Shown: one piece after another, positions 32,162-43,701 of the stretch
Numbering within the stretch: position 1 is the first letter of the stretch
How the letters are laid out: every line of letters begins with the position of its first letter
Assembly: GCF_029633865.1 (NCBI RefSeq)
Contig: NC_079212.1
Coordinates: 101,841,933-101,905,932, forward strand
Direction: 5' to 3'
Source of the DNA: Lampris incognitus
Lineage: Eukaryota; Chordata; Actinopteri; Lampriformes; Lampridae
DNA length: 64,000 bases
Program-made: the position numbers and the translations under genes
The notes under the pieces: model-generated
Told to the model about the DNA's origin: nothing
Database searches by the model: none
What the model saw: the letters and a program-made list of their open reading frames with translations, nothing else

Positions 32162-33388
32162 AACACTAACACAGTGATATTAGATACACCCTCCAGGCCA
32201 GTTCGGTGCCAGAGACACCAGCCTAGCCAATGCCTCAAAGATATCCAACAAAATCAAAATAATAATTTGTTTTTCATAGTCAAATAGAAGTGTGCCTGAA
32301 ATTAGTCTGAAATCAATTATTTGTTTTCTCTTTGGGCTGTCATCTAATACAGCCTTTTGTTGAAGCCCGAAGCTGCTATCATCAGCCAAGCAAATTTTGA
32401 TGTGTAGTGACAGAATGCCCCAGGGGGCTTGCGATGTATCGGTGCTAGCCCCTGGTGTCATCATCAACTTTAAGCTTGAGCCTTTCATGGGTTGTGAGCA
32501 AACTAAGCTATGTGCTGATGGAAAACGCAATGGCCACCACATTCACAGCTACTGACCAACTTGTTGCTGATCTACTTCGTGTGCCTTTTTCAAGGTGAAC
32601 ATTTGGACACAAGACAGAAATAATTACTAGAGGAAGACCTGCATCTATGCTGGATGGGCTTACCAAGTCCAGCAAAGGTAGCTTACATGTTTCATTTTTC
32701 TTATTGAACTGAAGGTGGTGCACTGATAATATTGTGGATATACTTATTGAATTTGTTGAAATTGCACGAGTGACTGGTGAACACTGTTGCATCAGCTGTG
32801 GAAACTTGAATGTTGTTTTTGTGCCATGCAGTGTGCATGTGCAATCTGGTTGCCGAGTGACATAAAGGAAGATTTGATGGTGATGCAGCAATAGCTGCTG
32901 TCGCGCACAGTGGCGTGTGTGTGCATTGTGGTTGTTGAAGAACCACTGTTTTGTTGGTGTTGATGCAGTAGTGTATATAGTATTTAGTGTGTGATAGTGT
33001 ATTTTGTTTGTGGCTGTGTTGGCCGTGTCGACATGCATATGATAAATTTGCGTGTGTGGGGGGGGGGTGCAGTTTGTTACTGAAGGCCCTGACTGAATCC
33101 CCATGGTACACTACTGAACAAGGATTTTCACAACAGGGATTTTCACAACAGGAGGATGAAGAGGAGAAAGAAGAAGAGGTTCAGCTTAATTCAATAATAT
33201 TTAGATTTACTTTTCTAACTATTTGTTTTGACTGGCATTACGTGCACTATACTTTCCCTTAATGTGAGGTGGCATAGGTCTCCCTTTTCAGTTTGTAAGA
33301 TTTGCTTTTGTTAAGATTAATAAAAGAAACATGCGCAATTTCCAACCACATTTTATGTTTTACAAGAAGTTGTGATTGTGTATACTCA

Positions 33389-34445
33389 CTATGAAACCAC
33401 CTGTGCAGCGAGTAGATCTCTTCTCTCCCATGTGCTCTGTGCCACTGTGCACTGTTCCGCCTCATAGGGAACATGCAGTTCTGCCACTCTAAGTCTTACG
33501 TTTTGTAATGTATCCTCTGTGAGGTCAATGTGATATCCATGGCACAAGGCCATGTTGCATACAAAACAACATACCACAAAGAATGTATTGACTCTCTGAG
33601 GGCTGTATCGTAATGTACCACCCGACTGGTCCAAAGGTCTGAAACGCATTTTCAACATACCAGATGTTCGGTCGATTACAGACCTTGTCTTGCTAAAGGC
33701 ACAGTTTCAATCTGGTTACAAACAAACTCTGGTACAGTTCGTTTGTGGTATGAACATGATTTAACCTAGATCTGACCCAACGGCAGGAAGAATTGCGCGT
33801 TTTTTGGATTAAATCAGCTCCCTTTGCGCATCTTCTTCGTGAAATGTGAAGCAGCAGTACACGATACCCATATGTAGTCAGCATAATGTATGGAGAAATC
33901 CGCCATGGTTTTAATGGATAGCCATTGTAGCCTAACAGCCACTCACCCAGGGGAGTGATCCCTTGGAAGACTGTAGGAATGACGGAGTTGGCCAAGATGA
34001 ATGCATTGTGGCATGATCCAGGGTAATTGGCATAGACATGTGTCACCAGGCTGTTAGCATCAGAAATTACCAGGATATTGATGGAGTGGACACCCTTTCG
34101 ATTTATGTAGGTAAGAGCCTGGGTAGTTGGTGCGCGTAACTGGAAATGTGTGCAATTTATTGCACCCAACATCCCAGGCAATCCAGTTCTGTCTATAAAC
34201 TATTGTTTAGTTCTCAGCTGGCTTTCGGGTGTTATAGGAAAAAGTATACATTCACTGGCATGTGGGTATAGATGGGATTCCATGGCATGTATAGCCGAAC
34301 TGATGGTGGTCTGGCTCTCGCCAGCCAATGAACTGACTGTATGCTGGAATGAGCCAATGGCCAAAAAGGCGAGGGCAGCTGTGACTCTTAACGGGTATGG
34401 GGAGAGCGCGGGAACCTGATCTGTTGCCTTCCAGGTCTCGAGCAA
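33389..34445 (-). pseudogene. HARBI1-type (PIF/Harbinger) transposase, catalytically dead
   Basis: Minus-strand pieces run: LRVTAALAFLAIGSFQHTVS and SLAGESQTTISSAIHAME (helix-turn-helix region); PGMLGAINCTHFQLRAPT; YANYPGSCHNAFILANS; PLGEWLLGYNGYPL; RSVIDRTSGMLKMRFRPLDQ; and the C-terminal GGTLRYSPQRVN. Family members read DCTH, HD and IERxFG where this copy reads NCTH, HN and IDRTSG, so all three catalytic acidic positions are substituted. Frameshifts also separate the pieces near 33690 and 34190. Confidence 0.8.
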
Positions 34446-34500
34446 TTAGGTGACAGGTCTAAGTAATTACTGCCCAGGAGAGGTGCAAATCTAGCCTGCA

Positions 34501-35224
34501 TTCTACTGCTGACAGATCAAGAAAAGTGGTTCGTTGTTATCAGATTCTCTGTGTGTATCTATGCTGTCTATGGCCAATTATGTATTCCATACTTCCTATA
34601 AAGATTGTGAAAGACAACTGACATTAACTTCAATTCCAATATGATATGCGACAACATGTAAACATGATTATTTGACAGGCTACCGTTTAACATGTCTTCG
34701 GTCTCACCAGCATATTCCTTTCTTTTCTGCGCATTCTATGAACACAGCAGGAGACCTTAGATAGTTGTGATTATGGATCAATTAGTATAGGTAATCAGTT
34801 CATTTGAAATATTGATATTCCTGTCAACATGTTGTTTTCCATGCATAATGACGCACGTTGACTGTTTTATGTCGGAAGACTGATACACGTGCAGATGTTT
34901 CGTTTTGTGATTGAAATGGTCTAGGACAGTAGTTATGAGTTAAAGTATTCACAAGATAGGCCAACAAGACAGACAGAAAAGTGGCATGTATGATGTTGGA
35001 TAAGTCGATAATTAGTGCACCTTCACCTAAAGCCCAGAAACTACCACACAATGCCTAAGATGTGGTCTGGCCAGATGGAGACGCAGGTGTAATATTTGGT
35101 TTTATTTGACACCAAACTAGCACTGCACCACCTAATTTTGACTGACACTCTACTGCACCCCCACGCCCATTTTGGCACAAGTGATGTCATGACGAGCCTG
35201 GAAATTGGCAAACAGGCTGAGGCA
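34501..35224. other. Unassigned DNA
   Basis: No gene or known repeat recognised. Confidence 0.4.
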
Positions 35225-36944
35225 AGAGAAAAACCACGCAAACCATTCGGTGACTCAGGAAGGGGAAGCAGGGCTTGACTCAGGCTGTGTTCAGCTGGGG
35301 AGGGGAACTGTTGACCTGGACTGGGGATGTTGTCGAGCAGTGGAAAGAACACTTTGAAGAGCTCCTGAACCTGACTAACACGTCCTCATTGGAGGAGGTA
35401 GAGTCTGAAGACTCAGGGGAAACCCCACCCATATCCCTGGCAGAGGTCTCTGAGGTAGTTAAAAAGCTCCTCAGTGGCAAGGCGTCGGGTGTGGATGAGA
35501 TTTGCCCTGAGATGCTGAAGGCTATGGATATTGTTGGGCTGTCTTGGTTGACACGCCTCTTCAGTGTCGCGTGGAGGTCGGGGACAGTACCTGTGGAGTA
35601 GCAGACTGGGGTGGTGGTTCTCATATTCAAAAAAGGGGACCGGAGGGTGTGCTCCAATTATTGGGGCATCACATTGCTCAGCCTACCTGGGAAAGTCTAC
35701 TCTAGGGTGCTCGAAAGGAGGCTCCGACCAATTGTCGAACCTCAGATCCAGGAGGAACAATGCGGGTTCCGTCCTGGCCATGGAACAACAGACCAACTCT
35801 TTACCCTTGCGGAAGTGCTGAGGGGAGCATGGGAGTTTGACCAGCCAGTCTACATGTGTTTTGTGGACTTAGAGAAGGCTTACGACCATGTACCCCGGGG
35901 CACTCTGGGGGGGGGGGGGGCTGCGGGAGTATGGGGTACTGGGGCAGTTGCTACAAGCCATCCAGTCCTTGTATAACCAAAGGGAGAGCTGTGTCCGCAT
36001 TCTTGGCACAAAGTCAAACACGTTTTCGGTGGGTGTCGGACTCCGCCAAGGTTGTCCCTTGTCTCTGATTCTATTTGTGATATTCATGGACAGGATCTCA
36101 AGGCGCAGCCAAGGTGAGGAGTGTGTCCGTTTTGGGAACCTCAGAATTACGTCTCTATTCTTCATAGATGATGTGGTTTTGTTGGCTTCATCAGAGCGTG
36201 ACCTCCGGTACGCATTGGGGCAGTTTGCAGCTGAGTGTGAAATGGCCGGGATGAGAGTCAGCACCTCCAAGTCTGAGGCCATGGTTCTCTACCAGAAAAT
36301 GGTTGATTGCTACTTCCGGGTTGGGGATGAGTTGCTGCCCCAAGTGAAGGAGTTCAAGTATGTCGGGATCTTGTTCACGAGTGAGGGTAGGTTAAAGTGG
36401 GAGATTGACAGACAGATTGGTGCAGCATCAGCAGTAATGCGGATGTTGTGGCAAAGAAGGAGCTGAGCCGGAAGGCAAAGCTCTCAATTTATCAGTCAAT
36501 CTTCGTTCCAATCCTCACCTATGGTCATGAGCTTTGGGTAGTGACTGAAAGGGTGAGATCGTCGATAGAAGCGGCTGAAATGAATTTCCTCAGTAGGGTG
36601 TCTGGGGTCAGCCTTAGAACTTGAACATCCGGAGGGAGCTTGGAGTAGAGCCGCTGCTCCTACGCATCGAAAGGAGCCAGTTGAGATGGTTCGGGCATCT
36701 GATTAGGATGCCTCCTGGGTGCCTTCCTTTTGAGGTTTACTGGGCACGGCCAACTGGGTGGAGACCCTGGGGTAGACACAGAGCTCGCTGGAGGGACTAC
36801 ATGTCCAATCTGACCTGGGAATGTCTTGGGATCCCCCAGGAGGAGCTGGAGGGCGTTGCTGGGGAGAGGAACATCTGGAGTGCCCTACTTAGCTTGCTGC
36901 CACCGTGACCCAACCCCAGAAAAGCGACTGAAGATGAGATGAGA

Positions 36945-36946
<2 letters not shown>
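35225..36946 (+). mobile_element. RTE/Rex-like non-LTR retrotransposon, 5'-truncated
   Basis: The element starts within the region before the RT domain and ends in an (ATGAG)n-like tail GATGAGATGAGATGATAT that runs into a TA microsatellite. It is a widespread fish family. The clade label (RTE/Rex3-like) is tentative. Confidence 0.8.
35275..36905 (+). pseudogene. Reverse transcriptase of the RTE/Rex-like LINE
   Basis: In order: VVEQWKEHFEELLNLTN; KLLSGKASGVDEICPEMLKA; VVVLIFKKGDRRVCSNYWGI; EEQCGFRPGHGTTDQLFTL; MCFVDLEKAYDHVP (motif A); VGLRQGCPLSLILFVIFMDR; LFFIDDVVLLASSERDL (motif C reads FIDD instead of FADD); VKEFKYVGILFTSEG; and a C-terminal LRWFGHLIRMPPG. Breaks include an amber stop near 35599, a poly-G frameshift near 35910-35920 and a frameshift near 36463. 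The endonuclease is missing. Confidence 0.82.

Positions 36947-37026
<80 letters not shown>
36947..37026. repeat. (AT)40 microsatellite
   Basis: An 80-bp pure AT tract at the 3' end of the LINE, probably grown from its tail. Confidence 0.95.
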
Positions 37027-37033
<7 letters not shown>

Positions 37034-37034
37034 G

Positions 37035-39070
37035 ACTGCTCTCCTCACTGTCTTCCTCTCTTTCAAACATTGCAGATGAAGATGTAGGCCTACTTCTTCC
37101 TCCCTGGTTAAGTCTGCAATTAGCTGTTTGCATCCATAAGTCAACAGTTGGCTTTGGGTCAAACGTCTCTGTTGTCATCTTAGATAAGTTGATGTGCATC
37201 AGGAATGAGAGGCGAGAGTCTGACAGGCGGGATTTGTACTTGCTTTTCGTTGTAGTGAGATGTGAAAATCCCCTCTCACATGCAGCACAGCTCAAGGGCA
37301 GTTTAAGGGACAATAGAAGGACTTTATGAATGTTGGAGTAACTATTTGGATTACTTATCTTCACTGTGTTGACTAAGTCATGCACAGAGGAGGCTGCCAA
37401 AAAATTTCCTGCTTGCTTTAAACACATCCATTCTTTTACAGTGGAGTCTGTCAACAGACAAGCTGGCCTCATATTTCTGAAGGATGTTACTAAGTGTTGT
37501 GTTGCCAAAACTGTGGTGGTCTTGCATTTGTTGAGGCGAAGTTGAAGAATCAAAAATTAAAAATTGATCACAGGACTTAAGGGATTCATATCAATCAATT
37601 ATTCAAGTTGCATTTTTAAAGCACTTTTCTAGCTGCAACAGCCACTCAAAGCACTTAACAATTAATTAATTCACTAAGATAACAGTTTACCCACCTATTC
37701 ATTTATGCTTTCAAACTCACGAATTAGACCTGTAAATACATCAGCCTTGTCCCTGTCAGCATCCGCATTTGAAACAGTCTCTTTCCTGTACTTGCCTTCA
37801 CTGTCAAGCAATAGTGTCAGCTGTCCAGCAGCTACCATGAGTGCATCTTTTTATTTACCAATAATCAATTTATCTTGCTGGAACCTGAGGGAAGTGAACT
37901 GTAAAATGTTTCCAGTGTTAAGCATGTTGGCTAGAAAACACTAAACACTCACTGTGCAGATATGTTGTAGGTCACTGTAATCACTTGTAGTCACTTGAAT
38001 TTGAATGGCAGAGAATAACCTCCATATTTTCAACAGTCTCTTCCCTCCATGCAAACCATCTGATGTTGTGAAACTTTCCTAGTTTCACAAAGGCAATGCC
38101 ATTCTCATCACATATGTATCTTCTGTAGTTGTTCTCTTCTTTTTGTGCCCCCTCTCTGTAAATAAAAGCTCAGTAACTTGACAATGGCGCGATTGAATGT
38201 CTCACAGTGTGGTACCATGTGATCCGTTGACTTTGTGCAGTTCTCGAGGGTGTGGGCAGTACACAGAATATGCACAAGAGAATCCCCGATCGCCACCATC
38301 TGACACATCTGTACACACTGAGACCAACTTCATCTTCCACTGGTCCCCTAAACTACAAATATGGAAGAGCTGCTCCAGTCCGTTCACTATGTCCTGTGCT
38401 GCTCGGTTCACACCCAAATTAATGAATCCAAGGAAATCTGAGGCAAACTCTCTGTAGCTAGACAGTGTACACCATTTCCTGCTCCATGTGTTATGTCTGA
38501 TCCATCAAAGAGCATGCCCAAAAATTCAGCTGCCTTCAATTTTTCACTCAATTCTAAACTGATTGTCTGTGCAATGCACTGCATGATGCGGGTCCCCCCT
38601 TCTCGTGAATGATATGCACTCCCGACATTAGCGCCAAGCCTCTTGAAAAGTGCAATATCCTCCTCATATGAACGCATCGGCCGTGCATTTTTCGCTTTGT
38701 GAAAGGCCATCAGAAAAATATTACAGTGCTTGACGTTGTTCTTCATTCGGTTTGTCCTGTCACGTGTCAAGACGGCGAGTAGATTTCTGATCCTGGCTGC
38801 ACCTGTTATCAGTAGTTTGCACTGTGTTCATGTGCTCTTTACTCTTCTCATGCTATTCAAAAGCTGGATGTCTGAAATTTTTTGTCCCTATATAAAAGGC
38901 GCTGCTTTTACCCATGAGATTGGGATTTTCACAGCAAATTTTGCACCATATCTCTGTGCGGTGGGCATCTGTTTGGAGCCAGGCTACTTCCTGCAGCCAC
39001 TTTTAGGCATTATTTTATGTACAGGTTCAGTCTGGCATTTCTTTGGAGGTGGTGCATCACCAAGGTAATT
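37035..39070 (-). pseudogene. hAT transposase remnants (ZNF862/KIAA1586-like type)
   Basis: From right to left on the minus strand: KIPISWVKAAPFI near 38900; ARPMRSYEEDIALFKRLGAN with GMLFDGSDITHGAGN (the catalytic-Asp region in this family); MKLVSVCTDVSDGGDRGF; IGDSLVHILCTAHTLENCTK (the CxxH region); and, at 37250-37130, LPLSCAACERGFSHLTTTKS, the hAT C-terminal dimerisation motif. Pieces lie in different frames with deletions between them. I could not find the terminal repeats. Confidence 0.7.
37590..37700. repeat. Dispersed repeat fragment inside hAT remnant
   Basis: AGCACTTTTCTAGCTGCAAC and GCCACTCAAAGCACTTAA relate to the repeat at 7205-7330. Confidence 0.35.
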
Positions 39071-39447
39071 AATGTAGCTTGCTTTTTGGACATTTTGATC
39101 AATTGCTGAAAATCCTAAAACCAGAAAAAAAATTTAACGTTAAGCTAGTTGTAATGTAAGCTAACTATTTGCTGGCGGTCAAGGTTTAACAGTTAACCTT
39201 GCTAACTTGGCGAGAAAAAAAAAACGCATCCACTTAATCAAGAACGAAGGCTAGAAGTTGCACAATTAACAACTGATTATTAGAATTGACATATTTGTGA
39301 TGATGACTTTCTTACCAGTGATATATGGAGAAAACCCTGTTGTTTCAGTAATTGTCCCAAAAATGTTGGTACGCAAAAGCACCTTTTTTTGTATCATCTG
39401 TTGCCACGTAGATAATACCACGCATGCGCACCTACGCACCATTTATG

Positions 39448-39453
<6 letters not shown>

Positions 39454-39481
<28 letters not shown>
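39454..39481. repeat. (TG)14 microsatellite
   Basis: Pure TG tract. Confidence 0.95.
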
Positions 39482-39485
<4 letters not shown>

Positions 39486-39498
39486 ATATATATATATA

Positions 39499-39586
39499 TC
39501 AGGGTCGCGGGGATGCTGGAGCCTATTCCGGCAGTCATTGGGCGGCAGGCGGGGAGACACCCTGGACAGGCAAATAAAATTGACTT

Positions 39587-39590
<4 letters not shown>
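39499..39590. mobile_element. Joined tails of SINE family 2 (minus) and a LINE
   Basis: Bases 39500-39571 are the antisense 3' part of SINE family 2 (TCAGGGTCGCGGGGATGCTG). They are followed directly by CAAATAAAATTGACTTGACA, which is the sense 3' tail of the LINE seen at 11560 and 23490. This is a recombinant or template-switch product. Confidence 0.7.

Positions 39591-39642
<52 letters not shown>
39591..39642. repeat. (TA)26 microsatellite
   Basis: Pure TA tract following the LINE tail. Confidence 0.95.
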
Positions 39643-39647
<5 letters not shown>

Positions 39648-39758
39648 TAAAAATATTAAGATAAATGTAGGGAAAAAAACTTAATACATCTATCTTAATA
39701 TTCCGCTGCTCATTTGTTGAGCACTTTTATCAACACCATTGATGGTTGATGGGGGGGG

Positions 39759-39887
<129 letters not shown>

Positions 39888-40261
39888 CTAGAAGAACCCC
39901 GCTACAATGTAGCGGTTTGGTTATCCACCCGTCTAAATCTCCCTCCTTTTCATCCTGCCAGCTAACTGCCTTCCCCCTGCCCCTAACCACCCCCACTCCA
40001 ACTCCCTCCCCCCAAATGCTCAGAATCATCTGAAATGCCAAGAAAAGTGGTTTTTAGCCATTTTTAGAAAATGCATATTTTGCATAATTATGCATAATTA
40101 TCATAATTATATTTTAATTTCTGCTATTTTTCTGGTCCTCTCTGGAACAATACCTACCACCTCCAAAAAAAATTAGGATCATAAGTGCATTTTTGCAAAA
40201 ATGCATATATTTTGCATAATGCCAAAACATTTCTAAGTCCCAGAAATTTTTTTTTTATATA

Positions 40262-41869
40262 CAGTGCATCCGGAAAGTATTCACACCCCTTCACTTTCCC
40301 CACATTTTGTTATGTTACAGCCTGATTCCAAAATGGATTAAATTCATTTTTTTCCTCATTAATCTACACACAATACACCATAATGACAAAGTGAAAAGGT
40401 TTTGTAGAAATTTTTGCAAATTTATTAAAAATAAAAAACTGAAATATTGCATGTACATAAGTATTCATACCCTTTGCTATGACACTCAAAATTGAGCTCA
40501 TGTTCATCCTGTTTCCACTGATCATCCTTGAGATGTTTCTACATCTTGATTGGAGTCCACCTGTAGTAAATTCAACTGAGTGGACATGATTTGGAAAGGC
40601 ACACACCTGTCTATTTAAGGTCCCACTGTTGACAGTGCATGTCAGAGCAGAAACCAAGCCATGGAGTCAAAGGAATTGCCTGTGGACCTCCGAGACAGGA
40701 TTGTATCGAGGCACAGGTCTGGGGACGGGTACAAAAAAATTTCTACAGCTTTGAAGGTCCCGAAGAGCACAGTGGTCTCCATCATTCGTAAATGGAAGAA
40801 GTTTGGATCCACCAGGACTCTTCCTATAGCTAGCCGCCCAGCCAAACTGAGCAATCGGGGGAGAAGGGCCTTGGACAGGGAGGTGACCAAGAACCTGATG
40901 GTCACTCTGACAGAGCTCCAGCATTCCTCTGTGGAGATGGGAGAACCTTCCAGAAGGACAACCATCTCTGCAGCACTCTACCAATCAGGCCTTTATGGTA
41001 GATTGGCTAGACGGAAGCCTCTGCTCAGTAAAAGGCACATGACAGCCCGTTTGGAGTTTGCCAGAAAGCACCTAAAGGACTCTCAGACCATGAGAAACAA
41101 GATTCTCTGGTCTGATGAAACCAAGATTGAACTCTTTGGCCTGAATGCCAAACGTCACGTCTGGAGGAAACCAGGCACCTCTCATCACCTTGCTAATACC
41201 ATCCCTACAGTGAAGCATGGTGGTGGCAGCATCATGCTGTGGGGATGTTTTTCAGCGGCAGGAACTGGGGGACTAGTCAGGATCGAGAGTAAGATGAATG
41301 GAGCAAAGTACAGAGAGATCCTTGATGAAAACCTGCTCCACAGTGCTCAGGACCTCAGACTGGGGCGAAGGTTTACCTTTCAACACGACAATGACCCTAA
41401 GCACACAGCCAAGACAATGAAGGAGTGGCTTCAGGACAAGTCTGTGAATGTCCTTGAGTGGCCCAGCTAGAGCCCAGACTTGAACCCCATTGAACATCTC
41501 TGGAAAGACATGAAAATAGCTGTGCAGCGACACTCCCCATCTAACCTTACAGAGCTCGAGAGGATCTGCAGAGAAGAATGGGAGAAATACCCCAAATATA
41601 GGTGTGCCAAGCTTGTAGCTTCATACCCAAGAAGACTTGAGGCTGTAATCGCTGCCAAGGGTGCCTCAACCAAGTACTGAGTAAAGGTGTGAATACTTAT
41701 GTACATGCAATATTTCAGTTTTTTATTTTCAATAAATGTGCAAAAATTTCTGCAAAACCTTTTTCACTTTGTTATTATGGGGTATTGTGTGTAGATTGAT
41801 GAGAAAAAAAAGGAATTTAATCCAAATGTGGGGAAAGTGAAGGGGTGTGAATACTTTCCGGATGCACTG
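40262..41869 (+). mobile_element. Tc1 element, nearly intact, long TIRs
   Basis: The ends read CAGTGCATCCGGAAAGTATT in both orientations, with similarity over about 200 bp (the right arm lacks ~25 bp near its end). TA duplications lie at 40260-40261 and 41870-41871. It is 1,608 bp, inserted in the Helitron-like element. Confidence 0.95.
40661..41680 (+). pseudogene. Tc1 transposase with a single amber stop
   Basis: One frame of 340 codons (including the terminal stop) runs from MESKELPVDLRDRIVSRHRS to KGASTKY. The only break is TAG at 41468-41470, between LEWPS and [11 protein letters not shown], where relatives have a Gln codon (CAG). Helix-turn-helix segments lie at residues 10-50 and 65-110. 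The catalytic residues are WSDETKIELFG, FQHDNDPKHTAK and NPIEHLW, with 34 residues between second Asp and Glu (DD34E). Without read-through the product ends before the catalytic Glu, so it would bind DNA but not cut. It is a very young copy. Confidence 0.93.
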
Positions 41870-42119
41870 TAGGTGAAAAAATCAAAGAGGCTCAGAATCA
41901 TCTGAAATGCCGAGAAATTTTTTTTTTTAGCAATTTTTTTTAGAAAAATGCATAATTTGCATATTTATGCATAATTATGCATACTTTTAATTTTCTGGGA
42001 TTTTCCCTTTACTCTCTGAGACAATACCTACCATCTCCAAAAGGAATAGGATCATAAATGCTTTAGTTTTCGGTCCCGCTAGCTACACTAACACCACACA
42101 CACACAAATTACGAAAATA

Positions 42120-43699
42120 TACTGCTGATAAAAAAAAAAAGGGAACACCTAAAAACACAATATAGACCTCGATGAATGAAATATTTCAGCTGAAAATCTT
42201 TATTTATTAGACAGAGGAATGTGTTTAGAGCAAAATAACCTAAGAATGATCAATGGAAATCAAAATCATTAGCCCATTAAGGTCTGGTTTCAGAATCATA
42301 CTCAAAATCAAAGTGGAAAATGAGAACATAGGCTGATCCAACTTCTGTGGAAATTCCTCAAGACGATTCAAAATGAGGCTCCGAAGTGTGTGTCTGGCCT
42401 CCACGTGCCTGTATGCACTCCCTACAACGTCTGGGCATGCTCCTGATGAGACGACGGATGGTCTCCTGAGGGATCTCCTCCCAGACCTGGATCAGGGCAT
42501 CGGTCAACTCCTGGACAGTCTGTGGTGCGACATCGCGTTGGCGGATGGTACGAGACATGATGTCCCAGAGGTGCTCAATTGGATTCAGGTCTGGGGAACG
42601 TGCAGGCCAGTCCATAGCATCAATGCCCTCGACATACAGGAACTGCTGACACACTCTGGCCACATGAGGACGAGCATTTTCATGCATGAGCAGGAACCCA
42701 GGGCCCACTGCACCAGCATATGGTCTGACAATGGGTCTGAGGATCTCATCCCGGTACCTAATGGCAGTCATGGTACCTCTGGCTGGCACGTAGAGGTCTG
42801 TGCAGCCCTCCAAGGATATGCCTCCCCAGACCATCACTGACCCACCACCAAACCGGTCATGCTGGAGGATGTTGCAGGCAGCAGAACGTTCTCCACAGCG
42901 TCTCCAGACTCTCTCACGTCTGTCACATGTGTTCAGTGTGAACCTGCTCTCATCTGTGAAGAGCACAGGGCGCCAATGGCGAATCTACCAACCAAGATGT
43001 TCTCTGGCAAAGGTCAATCGGGCTGCACGGTGTTGGGCTGTGAGCACAGGCCCCAATTGTGGACGTCGGGCCCTCATACCATCCTCATGCATTCTGTTTC
43101 TCACTGAGCAGAAACCTGCACATTAGTGGCCTGTTGAAGGTCGTTTTGTAGGGCTCCGGCAGTGCTCCTCCTGTTCCTCCTTGCACAAAGGACCAGATAG
43201 CGGTCCTGCTGCGGGTTTGTTGTCCTCCTGCGGCCCCCTCCACGTCTCCTGGTGTACTGGCCTGTCTCCTGGTACCTCCTCCATGCTCTGGACACTGTGC
43301 TGGGAGACACATCAAATCTTCTTGCCACAGCACGCATTGATGTGCCATCCTGGATGAGCTGCACTACCTGAGCAACTTCTGTAGGTTGCAGATACCGCCT
43401 CATGCCACCTCTAGTGGTGAGGGCACTAGCAAAATGAAAAACTAACCAAAGATCGGCCAGAAAAGATGAGGACAGGCAAATGGTCTGTGGCCACCACCTG
43501 CAAATCCATTCCTGTTATAGGGGTTGTCTTGCAAATTGTCTAATTTCCACCTGGTGGAAATTAGACAATTTACCAAAAGGTGAAATTGATTCACAAATCA
43601 GTGTTGCTTCCTAACTGGACAGGTTGATATCTCAAAAGTGTGATTGACTTGGAGCTACATTGCATTGCTTATGTGTTCCCTTTACTTTTTTGAGCAGTG
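42120..43699 (-). mobile_element. Tc1/mariner element, another family
   Basis: The right end inverted reads CACTGCTCAAAAAAGTAAAG and the left reads TACTGCTGATAAAAAAAAAA. Both continue to AGGGAACAC. TA lies outside each end. Confidence 0.88.
42358..43403 (-). pseudogene. Tc1/mariner transposase, disrupted
   Basis: The N-terminal piece at 43403-43101 has [20 protein letters not shown] and [16 protein letters not shown]. The C-terminal piece at 42966-42358 has LFTDESRFTL, GGGSVMVWGGIS, LLMHENARPHVARV and [11 protein letters not shown]. Relatives read HDNARPH, so the second catalytic Asp is Glu here. A stop and frameshifts separate the pieces at 42967-43105. The spacing from that residue to Glu is 34. 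Confidence 0.88.
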
Positions 43700-43701
43700 T
43701 A

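Larger units (their letters stand above)
30366..34500. mobile_element. Decayed PIF/Harbinger element (approximate limits)
   Basis: A Myb/SANT-type gene on the plus strand (30638 onward) faces a HARBI1-type transposase on the minus strand (34445 to 33389). The two proteins together are the hallmark of autonomous Harbinger elements. I could not identify the terminal repeats or 3-bp duplications, so the ends are estimates. A MITE is inserted at 31834-32161. Confidence 0.65.
39888..42075 (-). mobile_element. Helitron/Helentron-like element, minus strand, split by Tc1
   Basis: On the minus strand the 3' end shows a perfect hairpin CCGCTACATTGTAGCGG (39899-39915), followed by about 11 bases ending CTAG and then T, the classic Helitron terminus. 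The body holds two copies of a ~170-bp unit beginning CTCAGAATCATCTGAAATGC (40019-40188 and 41891-42059), like the internal tandem repeats of non-autonomous Helentrons. A Tc1 copy separates the two units. No Rep or helicase gene is present. The 5' end is not defined. Confidence 0.6.

Noticed and set aside
32508..33104. Minus-strand frame of 198 codons
   Set aside because: Histidine/threonine-rich low-complexity text with no domain or splice context; may only be a permissive frame.
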